In this document: positions 6,284-8,261 of the stretch, piece by piece
How positions within the stretch are numbered: the first letter of the stretch is position 1
How the letters are laid out: every line of letters starts with the position of its first letter
Program-made: the position numbers and the translations under genes
Source of the DNA: Pseudomonadota bacterium
GTDB taxonomy: Bacteria; Pseudomonadota; Alphaproteobacteria; Rhizobiales; Xanthobacteraceae
NCBI GenBank assembly: GCA_021823875.1
Contig: JAKAMD010000146.1
Location: forward strand, 1-8,261
Direction: 5' to 3'
Length of the DNA stretch: 8,261 nucleotides
Notes under the pieces: model-generated
Told to the model about the DNA's origin: nothing
Databases searched by the model: none
Seen by the model: only the letters and a program-made list of their open reading frames with translations

Positions 6284-6658
6284 ATGGCGATGCCACGCAA
6301 ATGGTTCATCCGCAACATCGCCGAGGTGCCGTGGCGGCAGTTTCCCGACCATTTCGGCGGCGCGCTGTCGAAACCGCTGGTCATGCCGGAAACCGCCGGC
6401 TCGCAACACCTCGACTACCGCATCTCGATGTATCAACCTATGGCCTATGTGAAGGTGCATCAGCACAAGGTGCAGGAGCAGGTCTATCACGTGCTCGAGG
6501 GCGAAGGCCTGATGCAGATCGACGGCGAGGACCATGTCGTGCGCAAGCACGACTATATTTTTCTCCCGCCGGGGGTCGATCATTCGATCTCCAATACTGG
6601 ATTGGTCGATCTGGTCTTCCTGGTGGTCACCTCGCCGGTCAGCGATGACGTGAAATAA
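6284..6658 (+). CDS. Small single-domain cupin protein
   Basis: A 124-residue cupin. Motif 1 is VHQHKVQEQVYHVLEGEG (58-75) with metal-ligand candidates His59, His61 and Glu65. Motif 2 is DYIFLPPGVDHSISN (90-104) with His100 as fourth ligand. Small cupins of this kind may be dioxygenases, isomerases or sugar/oxo-acid binding proteins, so the reaction cannot be named. The ATG at 6284 follows GGGAGA at 7 bases; the frame is open upstream to 6191, but those 31 codons lack a ribosome site and run through the inverted repeat. It is transcribed divergently from the ThDP operon across 224 bp, which suggests shared control. Its TAA ends one base before the stop of the convergent flavoprotein gene. Confidence 0.88.
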   Translation: MAMPRKWFIRNIAEVPWRQFPDHFGGALSKPLVMPETAGSQHLDYRISMYQPMAYVKVHQHKVQEQVYHVLEGEGLMQIDGEDHVVRKHDYIFLPPGVDHSISNTGLVDLVFLVVTSPVSDDVK

Positions 6659-6659
6659 G

Positions 6660-8150
6660 TCAGCCTACCTTTCCGGCGCAGGCGAGTGCCGCATTGCGCC
6701 CGGCCCGCCGGCCGGAGGCAAAAGCCCATCCCAGATGATGGCCGTGGCCTTTGAGCAAGAGGCCGCCCTGCCCGGTCGAGCCGGCGGCATAGAGCCCCGC
6801 AATCGGGACGTCGCCTTCCCCGAGCACGCAATGCTCGTGGTCGACCGCGAGCCCGCCTTCGGCATGCACGAACACTGCGCGCACCGGCCCGAGCGCCACA
6901 TAGGGTCCGTCGCCGATCGGCGGCCGTTTTCCAGGCGCCGCGTTATGCTGGCGCACCGTTTCCGTCAGTGCCGCCGTCGGCATGGCAAGTTTTTGGCCTA
7001 GCGCATCGAGCGCCGTCGCGCGCGTAAAAATGTCCCGGCGATTGCGCCGGTAGTCGTCGACATAGGCGTAAGCGACGCCGGGAGCCGTGGAAATGAAATG
7101 CGGCCAAGCGGAGAACATTTCGACCAAGCGCCGGTCGAGCAGGATGTAACCAACCTTGTCCGGCTGATCCGGCACCGCAAAGGCCGGCTGATTGAGCTCG
7201 TCGGCGAAGCGTTCGCCGCGCTTGTTGATAAGGATGGCGCCCGCAGCGAACAGATCGAGCGATGGCGCCAGCGCCGTGGTGACGAAACTCATCACGAAAG
7301 GACGCAGCAGCGCGCTCGGCATATGGTCGAGCGACCACGCCATCATATTGGCCAGCAGGCGCCAGGGCGGCAGGTTCAGCAAGATGTTCTGCCGCTGCGG
7401 CGGCACGAAACGCAGTTCTGGCCCGAGCGCAATATCGCCATTGATGATGCGCGCGCCAAGCGGCAGCGCGAGTTTTTGCCCGTCCCCGGTGGCGGTGATG
7501 TTCACGCCATCGATCTTGGCCTGTTGCGGCCCCATGAACCGCCCCTTGAGCTCAGGATCGCTGGTGAAATCACCGGAGGCCAACACCACGCCACCGCGTG
7601 CGCGGAAACGGCGCGGGCCTTCCGGCGTCGTGCAATCGATGCCGACCACCCGGCCCTCTTCCACCACCAGCGCGGTCGCCCGCATATTGCATTGAATACT
7701 CACCCCGGCGCGCCGCGCCGCCTTTTGCAGGTGGGTGATGTAAGAGCGCGAATTCGGCAGCACATTGTGCATGCGCGGCTTCGTATGCGGCGGCTCCGGC
7801 ATTGGACCGTAGAAGCGGATGCCCTGCTCGAGCAGCCAGCGGAATGTATCCGGCATGGCATCGGCGAGCACACGGCGCAGCGCCGCATTGTCGCGCGCAT
7901 CGAGATCGCCGTTGAAGCCGGCCATGTCGCGCCAGTGCTCTTCCGGCGAGTCGACGATGCCCTTGCGGAGTTGGTGCGGCGTCTGCGTCGCGGTCACCGA
8001 GCCGATCGACCAGACGGTCGAACCGCCGGGCTCCGGGTTCTTCTCCAGCAGCACGACGTCGCGCGCAATCGCGCGCGCTTCGATGGCGGCGGCAAAGACG
8101 GCGCCGCCGCCACCGACAACGATCACATCATGGGTCGTTTCGACGCTCAC
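6660..8150 (-). CDS. FAD-dependent oxidoreductase, fumarate reductase/3-ketosteroid dehydrogenase type
   Basis: A 496-residue flavoprotein of the FAD-binding-2 family, whose members oxidise or reduce carbon-carbon bonds next to a carbonyl or carboxyl. The N-terminal Rossmann motif is VVGGGGAVFAAAIEA (11-25), with Glu36 ending the second strand to bind ribose. The third glycine of GxGxxG is Val18 here. The C-terminal FAD segment, GLYAAG (452-457) followed by GHGHHLGWAFASGRRAGRNAA (468-488), is typical of the ketosteroid-dehydrogenase-like branch. No signal peptide is seen, so it is probably cytoplasmic. The start is GTG at 8150 behind GAAGAAGG, in a GTGA overlap with the stop of the upstream flavoprotein gene, implying translational coupling. 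The substrate is unknown. Confidence 0.85.
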   Translation of the reverse strand: MSVETTHDVIVVGGGGAVFAAAIEARAIARDVVLLEKNPEPGGSTVWSIGSVTATQTPHQLRKGIVDSPEEHWRDMAGFNGDLDARDNAALRRVLADAMPDTFRWLLEQGIRFYGPMPEPPHTKPRMHNVLPNSRSYITHLQKAARRAGVSIQCNMRATALVVEEGRVVGIDCTTPEGPRRFRARGGVVLASGDFTSDPELKGRFMGPQQAKIDGVNITATGDGQKLALPLGARIINGDIALGPELRFVPPQRQNILLNLPPWRLLANMMAWSLDHMPSALLRPFVMSFVTTALAPSLDLFAAGAILINKRGERFADELNQPAFAVPDQPDKVGYILLDRRLVEMFSAWPHFISTAPGVAYAYVDDYRRNRRDIFTRATALDALGQKLAMPTAALTETVRQHNAAPGKRPPIGDGPYVALGPVRAVFVHAEGGLAVDHEHCVLGEGDVPIAGLYAAGSTGQGGLLLKGHGHHLGWAFASGRRAGRNAALACAGKVG

Positions 8151-8261
8151 GACGCCTTCTTCGCCCTCTGGCCGGCGCTGGCGCCGGCGATGCGGCCGAA
8201 CACCGAGCCGTTCATCAGCCCGGTGCCGCCCGGATAGTTGAAGTAGAACATGCCGCCCACC
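8147..8261 (-). CDS. C-terminal end of a second FAD-dependent enzyme (tricarballylate dehydrogenase-like)
   Basis: Only the last 37 codons are inside the window. They read VGGMFYFNYPGGTGLMNGSV then FGRIAG. This matches the C-terminal FAD-binding end of fumarate reductase-like flavoproteins, particularly the TcuA/tricarballylate dehydrogenase branch, where a FYxNYPGGxGL stretch precedes FGRIAG. A short basic tail (QRAKKAS) ends at the TGA, whose bases overlap the GTG start of the next gene by four. The pair should be co-transcribed and may work in successive steps or as partners. The full identity needs the sequence to the right. Confidence 0.75.
   Translation of the reverse strand, partial: VGGMFYFNYPGGTGLMNGSVFGRIAGASAGQRAKKAS

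Noticed and set aside
7098..8237. 379-codon plus-strand open frame opposite the flavoprotein gene
   Set aside because: Antisense to a clear FAD enzyme, runs across two genes and has no protein-like features.
1..8261. CRISPR array, tRNA, rRNA, insertion sequence or attachment site
   Set aside because: I saw no regularly spaced long repeats, tRNA-like cloverleaf, transposase motifs or terminal inverted repeats on either strand.

Overview
The window is G+C-rich, with long shadow ORFs opposite the real genes. Its closest recognisable relatives are the aerobic carbon monoxide dehydrogenase (CODH) genes of Oligotropha carboxidovorans. This points to an alphaproteobacterium of the Hyphomicrobiales (Bradyrhizobium/Rhodopseudomonas/Xanthobacter-like). 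The taxon is an inference from protein resemblance as remembered; no search was run.

Left third (1-2792, all minus strand): a cox block in the order coxC, coxM, coxS, running off the left edge. coxC encodes a membrane MHYT sensor fused to a LytTR DNA-binding domain. coxM encodes the FAD subunit and coxS the 2Fe-2S subunit of a CO dehydrogenase-type molybdenum hydroxylase. The catalytic subunit gene coxL should lie just left of the window, so form I or form II cannot be decided here. The 231-bp gap between coxC and coxM carries direct repeats with a 20-21 bp period that would suit a LytTR protein. The region upstream of coxC carries a related pair plus a perfect 18-bp palindrome.

Middle (3001-6059, minus strand): a three-gene operon with a thiamine-diphosphate enzyme of the acetolactate synthase type, a divergent short-chain dehydrogenase lacking the Tyr/Lys catalytic pair, and a small ABM-family monooxygenase-like protein. 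A promoter with a good -35 box lies upstream and a hairpin/T-tract terminator lies downstream. The substrate is not evident.

Right (6060-8261): a 224-bp divergent promoter region, then a small cupin on the plus strand. Two overlapping FAD-dependent enzymes of the fumarate reductase/3-ketosteroid dehydrogenase/tricarballylate dehydrogenase kind follow on the minus strand; the first of them is cut by the right edge. The cupin and the complete flavoprotein converge tail to tail with one base between their stop codons.

The left block would oxidise CO (or a related substrate) and feed electrons to the respiratory chain under CoxC control. The middle and right blocks look like a catabolic pathway for an unidentified carboxylic or oxo acid. 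Nothing in the sequence ties that pathway to CO metabolism beyond adjacency.
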